Of a DNA stretch of 16,033 nucleotides, positions 8,012 to 14,554 are shown one piece after another. The stretch comes from an uncultured delta proteobacterium. Its GTDB lineage: Bacteria > Myxococcota_A > Polyangia > Polyangiales > Polyangiaceae. The stretch covers positions 1 to 16,033 of the forward strand of contig CAIOHM010000182.1 in NCBI GenBank assembly GCA_903858055.1, read 5' to 3'. Positions within the stretch are counted from its first letter, which is position 1. Every line of letters begins with the position of its first letter. The notes below the pieces were generated by a model. That model searched no databases and had not been told where the DNA came from. It saw only the letters and a program-made list of their open reading frames with translations. The position numbers were made by a program, and so were the translations under genes.

Positions 8012-9154
8012 TCAGGCGCGCGTCGGCGGGATGGTCTCCGGGTGCCCGTGGGCGATGCGTCCGTGCACGTACGCGTCGCGCCCGCAGAGCTCCCAGGTCG
8101 GGTTCACGAGCTGAGGGGCTTCCGAAGGCTCCGCGGGGCCGCACCAGTCGACGGCGCCGGCGCGCCCGCGCGGACCGAGGAGCTTCGGCGCCAGAAACGC
8201 ATGCAGCTCGTCCGCGAGTTCGCCGGCGAGGAAGCTGCCCGCGACCTCGGAGCCGCCTTCGACGAGGAGCGTGACGATGCCCCGCGAGGCGAGGAGGCGC
8301 AGGGCCTTCGAGACGTCGACGCGGCCCGAGGCGTTCTCCTCGACGGGCCACACGCGTACGCCGCGCGCTTCGAGCGCCTCGCGCGTCTCCGCGGAGGCGT
8401 GGTGCGAGCAGATGATCCACGTGGGGATCTCCTGGGCCGTCTCCACGAGGCGTGCATGCAGCGGCGTGCGCAGCTTCGTGTCGAGGACCACGCGCTTCGG
8501 CGAAGGTCCCTCCACGTGGCGCACGTTGAGGCGCGGGTCGTCCGCGATGACTGTCCCCACACCCACGAGCACGGCGTCGCATTGGCTGCGGAGCAGGTGC
8601 ACGCGGGCGCGCGCCTCCGGGCCTGTCACCCAGCGTGAGGCGCCGGTGCGCGTCGCGATGCGGCCGTCGAGGCTCAACGCGAGCTTGAGGCGCACGAAGG
8701 GGAGGCCGGTCGTGACGTACTTGGCCCAGGGCGCGAGGAGCTCTTCGGCGCGCCCTTCGAGGATGCCCGCTTCGACGTGAATGCCCGCTTTTCGCAGGGC
8801 TTCGATGCCGCCACCGGTGACCTGCGGGTTTGGGTCGCGGCAGCCGATGACCACGCGCACGATGCCCGCGCGCACGATCGCCTCCACGCAGGGCGGCGTG
8901 CGACCATGGTGATTGCAAGGCTCGAGCGTGACGTAGAGCGTGCCGCCGCGCGCGCGATCGCCCGCGGCCTTGAGCGCCGCGACCTCCGCGTGATCGGCGC
9001 CGGCGACCTCGTGGTGTCCGACGCCGACGGTCTCCCCGCCCGCCGAGACGACGACCGCTCCGACGTGCGGGTTGGGGGAGGGGTGCCCGTTCTGGCCAGC
9101 CTCGAGGGCCTCGGCCATGAAGCGCTCGTCGGGGGTCTGTGGCTTCTCGCTCAA
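8012..9154 (-). CDS. ribD: Bifunctional riboflavin biosynthesis deaminase/reductase
   Basis: Converts the GTP cyclohydrolase II product through deamination and then NADPH reduction of the ribose in riboflavin synthesis. The deaminase zinc site is His55-Ala-Glu57 with Cys80 and Cys89 in PCNHHGRTPPC. The C-terminal reductase domain starts around FVRLKLALSLDGRIA and includes the GASRWVTG segment and a LLVEGGSEVAGSF segment. I chose the TTG at 9154 as the start (380 residues): its TTGA overlaps the nrdR stop, and AAGGAG lies 10 bases upstream. ATG 9118 is the alternative, 12 codons later, and lacks such a site. Upstream in-frame GTG codons lie inside nrdR. Context rpiB-nrdR-ribD is a classic riboflavin/ribonucleotide neighbourhood; ribE, ribBA and ribH do not follow here, where def does. 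Confidence 0.96.
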   Translation of the reverse strand: MSEKPQTPDERFMAEALEAGQNGHPSPNPHVGAVVVSAGGETVGVGHHEVAGADHAEVAALKAAGDRARGGTLYVTLEPCNHHGRTPPCVEAIVRAGIVRVVIGCRDPNPQVTGGGIEALRKAGIHVEAGILEGRAEELLAPWAKYVTTGLPFVRLKLALSLDGRIATRTGASRWVTGPEARARVHLLRSQCDAVLVGVGTVIADDPRLNVRHVEGPSPKRVVLDTKLRTPLHARLVETAQEIPTWIICSHHASAETREALEARGVRVWPVEENASGRVDVSKALRLLASRGIVTLLVEGGSEVAGSFLAGELADELHAFLAPKLLGPRGRAGAVDWCGPAEPSEAPQLVNPTWELCGRDAYVHGRIAHGHPETIPPTRA

Positions 9155-9618
9155 GAGGGCTGGACTCCTTCGCGCTTCAACTGCTCGAGCTCGAGCACGA
9201 ACTCCTGCACGTCGCGGAAGCTCCGGTAAACGCTCGCAAACCGCACGTACGCGACTTGGTCGATGGTCGACAGGCGGCGCATCACCTCTTCGCCGATGCG
9301 CTGCGTGGGGACCTCTTTTTCCGAGCTCTCGATGAGCATGCGCTCGACGGCGTCCGCGAGCTGCTCGTGGTGCGCCTGCGTGACGGGGCGCTTCTGGCAC
9401 GCCGTTCGAAGGCCCGAGATGAGCTTCTCGCGGTCGAAGGCCTCACGGCGTCCGTCTTTCTTCACGAGGAGGGGCATCGTGCGGTCGAGGCGCTCGTACG
9501 TCGTGAACCGCTCGCCGCACTTCTCGCATTCGCGCCTTCGGCGAATGGAGTCGCCGGTGGCGGAGGTGCGCGAGTCGGTCACTCGACTGTCGAGATGGGC
9601 ACAGGAGGGGCAGCGCAC
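9151..9618 (-). CDS. nrdR: Transcriptional repressor NrdR of ribonucleotide reductase genes
   Basis: A 155-residue Zn-ribbon plus ATP-cone repressor that senses ATP/dATP and binds NrdR boxes upstream of nrd operons. The zinc ribbon has Cys3, Cys6, Cys31 and Cys34 with the RRRREC...RFTTYE core; the ATP-cone runs from about 49 to 139, beginning with the VKKDGRREAFDREKL segment. Length is typical (about 150). The start is GTG 9618, with TAAGG about 10 bases upstream; no upstream ATG fits better. Its stop overlaps the ribD start by 4 bases, so the two are translationally coupled. The sequence resembles deltaproteobacterial/myxobacterial NrdR more than alphaproteobacterial forms, judged by recall. 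glyA, often found between rpiB and nrdR, is absent. Confidence 0.97.
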   Translation of the reverse strand: MRCPSCAHLDSRVTDSRTSATGDSIRRRRECEKCGERFTTYERLDRTMPLLVKKDGRREAFDREKLISGLRTACQKRPVTQAHHEQLADAVERMLIESSEKEVPTQRIGEEVMRRLSTIDQVAYVRFASVYRSFRDVQEFVLELEQLKREGVQPS

Positions 9619-9654
9619 GAAGGTGGCCTTAGCAGCTCGCGAGGAGCTTGCGAA

Positions 9655-9666
9655 CGGAACGTTCCG
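9655..9666. promoter_or_regulatory. Perfect 12-base palindrome between rpiB and nrdR
   Basis: CGGAACGTTCCG is a perfect dyad located 37 bases upstream of the nrdR GTG and 28 bases past the rpiB stop. A smaller inverted repeat (AGCTC 9634-9638, GAGCT 9644-9648) lies between it and nrdR. It does not resemble the AT-rich NrdR box. It could be an operator or a chance GC-rich palindrome. Confidence 0.3.
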
Positions 9667-9693
9667 CGGGGCGAGGGTTCGCCCGAGGCGGCC

Positions 9694-10122
9694 TCAGAGC
9701 TCGATTTTTTCCACACGACCTGCGTGGCGACCACCCTCGAAGCTCGCGCCGAGGAAGGCGTCGACGAGCTTCTCGGCGAGGCCGACACCCACGACCCGCG
9801 CGCCCATGCAGAGCACGTTCGCGTCGTTGTGCCGCCGCGACATCTCGGCGCTGAAGGGCTCCGAGCACACGACCGCGCGGATGCCCGGGTGGCGGTTCGC
9901 TGCGATGGAGATGCCGATGCCCGAGCCGCACACGAAGATGCCGAGGGAGCCTTCGGCGAGCACGCGGCGCGCGCCCTCGTGGCCGAAGTCGGGGTAGTCG
10001 CAGGAGCTCTCGCTGCTCGTGCCCACGTCGATGCACGCGTGACCGAGGCCCTTCGCGTACGCGACGAGGTGGTTCTTGAGGGCGAAGCCTGCGTGGTCGG
10101 AGGCGAAGACGATCGTGGACAA
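9694..10122 (-). CDS. rpiB: Ribose 5-phosphate isomerase B
   Basis: A 142-residue LacA/RpiB-family isomerase that interconverts ribose 5-phosphate and ribulose 5-phosphate in the pentose phosphate pathway. The N-terminal SDHAGF segment has Asp9 and His10; the catalytic Cys65 lies in CGSGIG (65-70); HNDANVL (98-104) supplies the active-site His98; the C-terminal GGRHAGRVEKI is typical. The presence of Cys65 favours true RpiB over allose isomerase variants, although the family cannot be split with certainty by eye. The start is TTG 10122, only 3 bases after the fabF stop, with no strong Shine-Dalgarno of its own, which suggests reinitiation after fabF. The order fabF-rpiB-nrdR-ribD is the known myxobacterial arrangement. 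Confidence 0.95.
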   Translation of the reverse strand: MSTIVFASDHAGFALKNHLVAYAKGLGHACIDVGTSSESSCDYPDFGHEGARRVLAEGSLGIFVCGSGIGISIAANRHPGIRAVVCSEPFSAEMSRRHNDANVLCMGARVVGVGLAEKLVDAFLGASFEGGRHAGRVEKIEL

Positions 10123-10125
10123 GGC

Positions 10126-11391
10126 TCAGACTTTCGAGAGGGCGAGGGAGACGTTCGTGCCGCCGAACCCGAACGAGTTCGAGAGCACGTGGGTGAGCGA
10201 GCGGTCGCGCGCCGTGTGGGCCACGTAGTCGAGCGAGCAGGCCGGGTCGGGATCGTCGAGGTTGATCGTCGGGGGAACGATGCCGCGGTGGATCGCGAGG
10301 GCTGCGATGGCCGCCTCGAGCGCTCCGGCGGCTCCGAGCAAGTGCCCGGTCATGGACTTCGTGGAGCTGACCCACAGGCCGTGCTCGGCCGCGCGCGCGC
10401 CGAACACCGAGAGAATCGCCTTGGATTCCTCGACGTCGCCGACGGGGGTCGAGGTGCCGTGGGCGTTGATGTAGTCGATGTGCTCGGGTGCGAGCTTGGC
10501 GTCGCGGAGGGCCATACGCATGGCGCGCTGTGCGCCTTCGCCGCCGGGGGCGGGCTGTGTGAGGTGATGCGCGTCGCTCGTGGCGCCGTAGCCGGTGACC
10601 TCGGCGTAGATGCGCGCGCCGCGGCGCTTCGCGTGCTCGAGTTCCTCGAGCACGACGATGCCGGCGCCCTCGCCCATCACGAAGCCGTCGCGGTCCTTGT
10701 CCCAGGGACGCGACGCGCGGGTCGGCGTGTCGTTGAAGGAGGTGGAGAGCGCGCGGGCCGCGGCGAAGCCGGCGATCCCGAGGCGCGACACGGCGGCCTC
10801 CGCCGACCCGGCGATCATCACGTCCGCGTCGTCGAGGGCGATCAGCCGTGCCGCGTCGCCGATGGCGTGGACGCCGGTCGAGCAGGCGGTGACGGCGGAA
10901 TGGTTCGGCCCCTTGAATCCATGCTTGATGGAGACATGGCCGGAGACGAGGTTGATCAGCGCCGAGGGGATGAAGAACGGGCTGATGCGCCGCGGCCCCT
11001 TCTCCTTCAGCGTGATCGAGCCCTCGTAGATCGCCTGCAGCCCGCCGATGCCCGAGCCGATCATCACGCCGGTGCGCTCGCGCTGCTCGTCGGTCTGCGG
11101 CGCCCAGCCGCTGTCGGCGATCGCCATCTCGCCGGCGGCGACGCCGTAGACGATGAACTCGTCCATCTTGCGCTGGTCCTTTGGCGGGACCCAGTCGTCG
11201 GCGTTGAACAGGCCCTGCGAGGTCTCGCCGCGCGGGACCGTGCCGGCGACCTTCGCCGGCAGGTCCGACACGTCGAACTTCTGGATCGCGCCAAGGCCGG
11301 ACTCGCCGGCGACCAGCCGCTTCCAGGATGCCTCGACGCCCGACCCCAGGGGAGTCACGAGCCCGAGCCCGGTCACCACTACCCGTCGCAT
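10126..11391 (-). CDS. fabF: Beta-ketoacyl-ACP synthase II (KAS II), apparently chimeric
   Basis: A 421-residue condensing enzyme that extends acyl-ACP with malonyl-ACP in type II fatty-acid synthesis. The Cys-His-His triad is complete: Cys170 in TACSTG, His311 in NAHGTST and His350 in TGHLLGAAG, with Lys345 in STKSMTG. The start ATG 11391 has GGAG 8 bases upstream. Two halves differ. Residues 1 to about 225 read like alphaproteobacterial FabF (for example the PFFIPSALIN, KHGFKGPNH and SFNDTPTRASRPWD segments) with Leu split between CTG and CTC. From about residue 255 the sequence reads like myxobacterial FabF (the TSDAHHLTQPAPGGEGAQR segment) with Leu nearly all CTC. Its acpP/fabG/fabD side is alpha-like and its rpiB side is myxobacteria-like, so this gene probably spans an assembly or recombination join. 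The frame is intact and the product would be functional in principle. Confidence 0.96.
   Translation of the reverse strand: MRRVVVTGLGLVTPLGSGVEASWKRLVAGESGLGAIQKFDVSDLPAKVAGTVPRGETSQGLFNADDWVPPKDQRKMDEFIVYGVAAGEMAIADSGWAPQTDEQRERTGVMIGSGIGGLQAIYEGSITLKEKGPRRISPFFIPSALINLVSGHVSIKHGFKGPNHSAVTACSTGVHAIGDAARLIALDDADVMIAGSAEAAVSRLGIAGFAAARALSTSFNDTPTRASRPWDKDRDGFVMGEGAGIVVLEELEHAKRRGARIYAEVTGYGATSDAHHLTQPAPGGEGAQRAMRMALRDAKLAPEHIDYINAHGTSTPVGDVEESKAILSVFGARAAEHGLWVSSTKSMTGHLLGAAGALEAAIAALAIHRGIVPPTINLDDPDPACSLDYVAHTARDRSLTHVLSNSFGFGGTNVSLALSKV
10600..10740. other. Inferred lineage switch point inside fabF
   Basis: This interval encodes the near-invariant RPWDKDRDGFVMGEGAG core (about 10660-10710), flanked on the right by alpha-type protein signatures and on the left by myxobacterial ones. 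Gene order, codon use for Leu and protein affinities all change across it. A stretch conserved between phyla at DNA level is where assemblies mis-join or where homologous recombination could occur. The exact base cannot be set by eye. Confidence 0.6.
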
Positions 11392-11430
11392 CCGGTCTTC
11401 TCCAGCGAACTCAGCGGGCGCCGACTGGCG

Positions 11431-11664
11431 TCACTTGTGCGACTCGATGAACGAGATCGCGTCCTTCACCGTCGCGATCTTCTCCGCGGCGTCGTCCGGG
11501 ATCTCGCAGCCGAACTCCTCCTCGAAGGCCATCACCAGCTCGACCGTGTCGAGGCTGTCGGCGCCGAGGTCGTCCACGAAGGACGCGTTCTCCGTGACCT
11601 TCGCCTCGTCGACGCCCAGGTGCTCGATCACGATCTTCTTCACGCGTTCGGCGATGTCGCTCAT
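11431..11664 (-). CDS. acpP: Acyl carrier protein
   Basis: A 77-residue acidic protein that carries growing acyl chains on a phosphopantetheine arm. The attachment serine is Ser37 in the GADSLD motif (34-39), within the usual four-helix sequence. The EEEFGCEIPDD segment and overall sequence are typical of alphaproteobacterial AcpP. ATG 11664 is preceded by GGAAAGG about 8 bases upstream. It lies 39 bases before fabF and 168 bases after fabG, and the longer gap holds a plausible own promoter, consistent with the separately elevated expression known for ACP genes. Confidence 0.98.
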   Translation of the reverse strand: MSDIAERVKKIVIEHLGVDEAKVTENASFVDDLGADSLDTVELVMAFEEEFGCEIPDDAAEKIATVKDAISFIESHK

Positions 11665-11760
11665 CTCGGTTGCCTTTCCAGCTCGATTTCATGCGTTCCC
11701 GGAGCCCGGACGGACCAGCTCCGGCGAACCCGATTCGGGAGCCAGCGGGCCCCCGAGGCG

Positions 11761-11789
11761 GCATTAGACGGACGGGGTCGTTAGCACAA
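11761..11789 (-). promoter_or_regulatory. Candidate sigma70-type promoter for acpP-fabF
   Basis: Read on the minus strand, TTGTGC (11789-11784) is followed after exactly 17 bases by TAATGC (11766-11761). It lies in the 168-base fabG-acpP gap and would give a leader of roughly 90 bases before the acpP ATG. The match to consensus is moderate; it is the best candidate in the gap. Confidence 0.42.
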
Positions 11790-11809
11790 GAGCCGGGTTG
11801 CTTGCCAGC

Positions 11810-11827
11810 CTCGGCGCCCCGGCCGAG
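11810..11827 (-). terminator. Hairpin just past the fabG stop
   Basis: CTCGGC (11810-11815) and GCCGAG (11822-11827) form a 6-bp GC-rich stem with a 6-base loop, 5 bases beyond the fabG stop on its strand and upstream of the acpP promoter candidate. No U-tract follows, so it is at best a weak or Rho-assisted stop, or an mRNA-stabilising end. Confidence 0.25.
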
Positions 11828-11832
11828 ACGCC

Positions 11833-12570
11833 TCAGATCATCGCCATGCCGCCATTCACGTGCATCGTCTGCCCGGTCACGTAGGCGGCCTCCTCGGAGG
11901 CGAGGTAGACCACCGCCGCGGCGATGTCCGAGGACTGGCCGAGGCGACCTGCGGGTATGGACTGCACGAGCCGCTCGCGCTGCGGCTCGGCGAGGGCGTC
12001 CGTCATGGGCGTCGCGATGAAGCCGGGGGCGACGCAGTTGACGGTGATCCCGCGCGAGGCGAGTTCCTGGGCCAGCGCCTTCGACATGCCGATCATGCCC
12101 GCCTTGGCGGCCGCGTAGTTGGCCTGGCCCGGGTTGCCGGTCACGCCGACGATCGAGGTGATGCCGACGATCCGCCCCCAGCGGCGCTTCATCATCCCGC
12201 GCATCGCGGAGCGCGCCAGGCGGAAGCCCGCCGAGAGGTTCACGTCGAGGACCTTCTGCCAGTCCTCGTCCTTCATGCGCATGGCGAGGCCGTCGCGGGT
12301 AAGGCCGGCGTTGTTGACCAGGATATCGACCTGGCCGAGCGCCTTTTCCGCGTCGGCGAAGAGGCGATCGGTCGCCGCGGGGTCGCCGAGATCGCCGGGC
12401 ACGACGACGGCCGCGTCGCCGATCTCCGCGCGCAGCGCCTCGAGCGCCTCGACGCGGGTGCCGGACAGCGCGACGCGCGCGCCCTGCGCCGCCAGGGCGC
12501 GGGCGATCGCCCCGCCGATGCCGCCGGAGGCGCCGGTGACCAGCGCCGTCCTTCCCTTGAGATCGAACAT
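11833..12570 (-). CDS. fabG: 3-oxoacyl-ACP reductase
   Basis: A 245-residue short-chain dehydrogenase that reduces 3-oxoacyl-ACP with NADPH. The nucleotide-binding TGASGGIG is at 12-19, the NNAG motif at 86-89, Asn111, and the catalytic Ser139, Tyr152 and Lys156 (YAAAK) are all present. The start is ATG 12570, which gives the standard MFDLKGRTALVTG beginning with GGAGGA 5-6 bases upstream; an upstream in-frame start at 12729 would only read through the end of fabD in another frame. It lies 11 bases after the fabD stop, so the two genes form one operon. The protein is alphaproteobacterial in type. Confidence 0.97.
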   Translation of the reverse strand: MFDLKGRTALVTGASGGIGGAIARALAAQGARVALSGTRVEALEALRAEIGDAAVVVPGDLGDPAATDRLFADAEKALGQVDILVNNAGLTRDGLAMRMKDEDWQKVLDVNLSAGFRLARSAMRGMMKRRWGRIVGITSIVGVTGNPGQANYAAAKAGMIGMSKALAQELASRGITVNCVAPGFIATPMTDALAEPQRERLVQSIPAGRLGQSSDIAAAVVYLASEEAAYVTGQTMHVNGGMAMI

Positions 12571-12581
12571 GTTGGTCCTCC

Positions 12582-13523
12582 TCAGACCGTATTGGCGAAG
12601 GCTTCGATGTCGGCCGGCAGGTTGAGCGCCACCGCCGCCATGTCGGGCTCGATGCGCTTCGCGAGGCCGGTGAGGACCTTGCCCGCGCCGCATTCGACCA
12701 GCGAGGCGACGCCCGCGCCCTTCATCCACGACACGCTCTCGCGCCAGCGGACCATGCCGGTGACCTGGCGCACCAGCAGGTCGCGGATCGCCGCGGGGTC
12801 GCTCGTGGCGCTCGCGGTCACGTTGGCGACCAGCGGCACGCGCGGCGGCGCGATCTCGGCCCTGCCGAGCGCCTCGGCCATGGCGTCGGCCGCCGGGCGC
12901 ATCAGCGCGCAGTGGAACGGCGCCGACACCGGCAGCAGCAGCGCGCGCTTCGCGCCCTTCGCCTTGGCGATCTCGAGCGCGCGCTCGACGGCCGCCTTCG
13001 CCCCGCTGACCACGACCTGGCCCGGGGCGTTGTCGTTGGCGCAGTCGCAGACGTCGCCCTGCGCGGCCTCGCGGGCGACATCCTGGGCCGCGGGCAGGTC
13101 GAGCCCGAGCAGGGCCGCCATGGCGCCCTCGCCCACCGGCACCGCCCGCTGCATGGCATCGCCACGCAGCCGCAGGAGGCGCGCGGCGTCGGACAGGCGC
13201 AGGGCGCCCGCGGCGGCCAGCGCCGAGTACTCGCCGAGCGAATGGCCGGCGACATGCGAAGCCAAGGCAGGCAGAGACAGGCGGAATTCCTGCTCCAGGA
13301 CGCGCACCACGGCGACCGAGACGGCCATCAGCGCGGGCTGCGCGTTCGCGGTCAGCACGAGGTCCCCGTCGGGCCCCTCGAACATCAGGCGCGAGAGCTT
13401 CTGGCCGAGCGCGTCGTCGACCTCCTCGAAGACGAGGCGTGCGGCGGCGAAGGCCTCGGCGAGGGGCTTGCCCATGCCGACGGCCTGCGAGCCCTGGCCG
13501 GGGAATACGAAAGCGCGCGTCAT
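12582..13523 (-). CDS. fabD: Malonyl-CoA:ACP transacylase
   Basis: A 313-residue transacylase that loads malonyl groups onto ACP. The GQGSQ motif at 9-13, the nucleophile Ser95 in GHSLGEYSA (93-101), Arg120 and the catalytic His204 in the SAPFHCALM segment are all present; the length is standard. ATG 13523 has a strong GGGAGGT 9 bases upstream. It is the first gene of the minus-strand fatty-acid block fabD-fabG-acpP-fabF and diverges from rpsF, an arrangement common in Alphaproteobacteria. A candidate promoter with a perfect TTGACA box lies about 35 to 65 bases upstream. Confidence 0.97.
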   Translation of the reverse strand: MTRAFVFPGQGSQAVGMGKPLAEAFAAARLVFEEVDDALGQKLSRLMFEGPDGDLVLTANAQPALMAVSVAVVRVLEQEFRLSLPALASHVAGHSLGEYSALAAAGALRLSDAARLLRLRGDAMQRAVPVGEGAMAALLGLDLPAAQDVAREAAQGDVCDCANDNAPGQVVVSGAKAAVERALEIAKAKGAKRALLLPVSAPFHCALMRPAADAMAEALGRAEIAPPRVPLVANVTASATSDPAAIRDLLVRQVTGMVRWRESVSWMKGAGVASLVECGAGKVLTGLAKRIEPDMAAVALNLPADIEAFANTV

Positions 13524-13558
13524 GGTGCCGGGACCTCCCTGCGACTGGTCGGGCGCCC

Positions 13559-13587
13559 GGTTACGTCCCGCCCGGCACGACTGTCAA
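13559..13587 (-). promoter_or_regulatory. Candidate promoter for fabD-fabG
   Basis: On the minus strand a perfect TTGACA (13587-13582) is followed after 17 bases by GTAACC (13564-13559). The -35 box matches consensus fully, the -10 box poorly, which is common in GC-rich alphaproteobacteria. Transcription from it would give a leader of roughly 25-30 bases including the fabD Shine-Dalgarno. Confidence 0.45.
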
Positions 13588-13639
13588 CTGCCTCGGCCCG
13601 CGCCGCGGCGGGCGGGCCGCGCCGGCCCGCCACGAGACC

Positions 13640-13667
13640 TTGCGCTACCGGCGGGCCGCCGTGTAAA
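13640..13667 (+). promoter_or_regulatory. Candidate promoter for the rpsF-rpsR-rplI operon
   Basis: TTGCGC (13640-13645) and TGTAAA (13662-13667) are spaced by 16 bases; TAAAAG at 13664 is an alternative -10 with 18-base spacing. This is the only A/T-rich hexamer in the divergent region and lies about 120 bases upstream of rpsF, leaving a structured leader. Confidence 0.42.
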
Positions 13668-13680
13668 AGGCGCGCCTTCG

Positions 13681-13789
13681 ATCCGGCCGGGAGAAATCCG
13701 GCCGGTCTCCTTGCCGGCACATGCCGGCTAGGGCCGCGCGGCTCCCCGGGGCGGCGGTCCGTCGAACAGCCAGAAGGAGCCGTGCTTCC
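13681..13789 (+). promoter_or_regulatory. Structured 5' leader of rpsF
   Basis: The leader contains a 10-base direct repeat ATCCGGCCGG (13681-13690 and 13696-13705); its CCGGCCGG parts also pair as an 8-bp stem around a 7-base loop. A second element follows, where TGCCGGCA is itself a palindrome next to another GCCGGC. An AGAAGGAG Shine-Dalgarno (13772-13779) precedes the ATG by 10 bases. In several bacteria rpsF leaders bind the S6:S18 complex through a CCG-containing bulged hairpin; similarity to that motif is only suggestive here. Confidence 0.35.
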
Positions 13790-14179
13790 ATGCCGTTCTA
13801 CGAGAACGTGTTCATCTCGCGTCAGGACGTGTCCGCGACCCAGGTCGAGGCACTGACCGAGCAATTCGCCACCATCGTCAAGGACCATGGCGGCGAGGTC
13901 ACCAAGCGCGAGTACTGGGGCCTGCGGAACCTCGCGTTCCGCATCAAGAAGAACCGCAAGGGCCACTACGTCCTCATGAGCATCTCGGCGCCGCCCGCGG
14001 CGATCGCCGAGATGGAGCGCAACATGCGCATCAACGAGGACGTGCTGCGCCACATGACCGTCCGCGTCGAGGCCCTCGAGGAGGGTCCGTCGACGATGAT
14101 GCAGCGTCGCGACGAGCGCGAGGGCCGCGAAGGCCGCCGCAGCCGCGACTACGAGCAGCGCGATGGAGGCGAGGCATGA
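13790..14179 (+). CDS. rpsF: 30S ribosomal protein S6
   Basis: A 129-residue S6 that pairs with S18 on the platform of the small subunit. The MPFYENVFISRQDVS start, the EYWGLRNLAFRIKKNRKGHYV block (41-61) and the NEDVLRHMTV block (82-91) are the family core. ATG 13790 has AGAAGGAG 10 bases upstream. After about residue 98 a charged tail follows, rich in Arg, Glu and Gly (DEREGREGRRSRD at 108-120), of the kind found on alphaproteobacterial S6. Its stop overlaps the rpsR start in ATGA, so the two partners are translationally coupled and made in equal amounts. Confidence 0.98.
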   Translation: MPFYENVFISRQDVSATQVEALTEQFATIVKDHGGEVTKREYWGLRNLAFRIKKNRKGHYVLMSISAPPAAIAEMERNMRINEDVLRHMTVRVEALEEGPSTMMQRRDEREGREGRRSRDYEQRDGGEA

Positions 14180-14265
14180 CGACCGGTTACGAGGGCCGCG
14201 AGGCCGAGGGCCGCGAGGGCGGCCGCGAGGGTGGCCGCGACCGCGAGGGCCGCGGTGGCGGCGGC
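14104..14265 (+). repeat. Low-complexity GAG-GGC-CGC tract across the rpsF/rpsR overlap
   Basis: Many near-copies of the units GAGGGC and CGCGAGGGC occur on both sides of the ATGA overlap at 14176-14179. They encode Arg-Glu-Gly runs at the S6 C-terminus and, in a different reading frame, Glu-Gly-Arg runs at the S18 N-terminus. The tract is imperfect, not a strict tandem array. Confidence 0.6.
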
Positions 14266-14490
14266 GGGCGTCGCCCGTTCTTCCGCCGGCGCAAGTCCTG
14301 CCCGTTCTCCGGCCCGAACGCGCCGAAGATCGACTACAAGGACGTGAAGCTCCTGCAGCGCTTCCTCTCGGAGCGCGGCAAGATCGTCCCGTCGCGCATC
14401 ACGGCGGTGTCCACGAAGAAGCAGCGCGAGCTCGCCCAGGCGATCAAGCGCGCCCGCTTCATCGGGCTGCTGCCCTACCTGCTCGGCTGA
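14176..14490 (+). CDS. rpsR: 30S ribosomal protein S18 with N-terminal Gly/Arg/Glu extension
   Basis: A 104-residue S18, longer than the usual 75-85. The conserved body starts at about residue 32 with RRPFFRRRKSCPFSG and continues through the KIDYKDVKLLQRFLSERGKI, PSRITAVS and KKQRELAQAIKRARF segments. The first 31 residues are an extension of GRE/EGR repeats ending in a Gly5 run. The ATG overlaps the rpsF stop (ATGA), and no alternative start lies between it and the body, so the extension is likely real. It binds S6 and 16S rRNA. The sequence is alphaproteobacterial in type. Confidence 0.97.
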   Translation: MTTGYEGREAEGREGGREGGRDREGRGGGGGRRPFFRRRKSCPFSGPNAPKIDYKDVKLLQRFLSERGKIVPSRITAVSTKKQRELAQAIKRARFIGLLPYLLG

Positions 14491-14498
14491 AGGCTCGG

Positions 14499-14528
14499 GG
14501 CCGGCCTTCCGGGAACGGGAGGCCGGCC
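14499..14528 (+). terminator. Strong 12-bp GC hairpin after rpsR
   Basis: GGCCGGCCTTCC (14499-14510) pairs with GGGAGGCCGGCC (14517-14528) with one G-U pair and a 6-base loop, 8 bases after the rpsR stop. A third AGGCCGGCC copy occurs at 14542-14550. There is no U-tract, so it may be an attenuator, a processing site or an mRNA-stabilising structure that lowers expression of the membrane gene between the ribosomal genes. Confidence 0.4.
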
Positions 14529-14554
14529 TCGCCGCACCGACAGGCCGGCCCGAC

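Noticed and set aside
9139..11784. An 881-codon plus-strand open frame
   Set aside because: Antisense to nrdR, rpiB, fabF and acpP, which are all recognised by motif; it also crosses the suspected join, so it cannot be a real gene.
12571..12729. A longer FabG starting at 12729
   Set aside because: The extra 53 residues are Arg/His/Gly-rich and overlap the fabD coding region; the ATG at 12570 has a strong ribosome site and the standard FabG N-terminus.
11860..13731. A 623-codon plus-strand open frame
   Set aside because: Antisense to fabG and fabD, both with complete catalytic residues.
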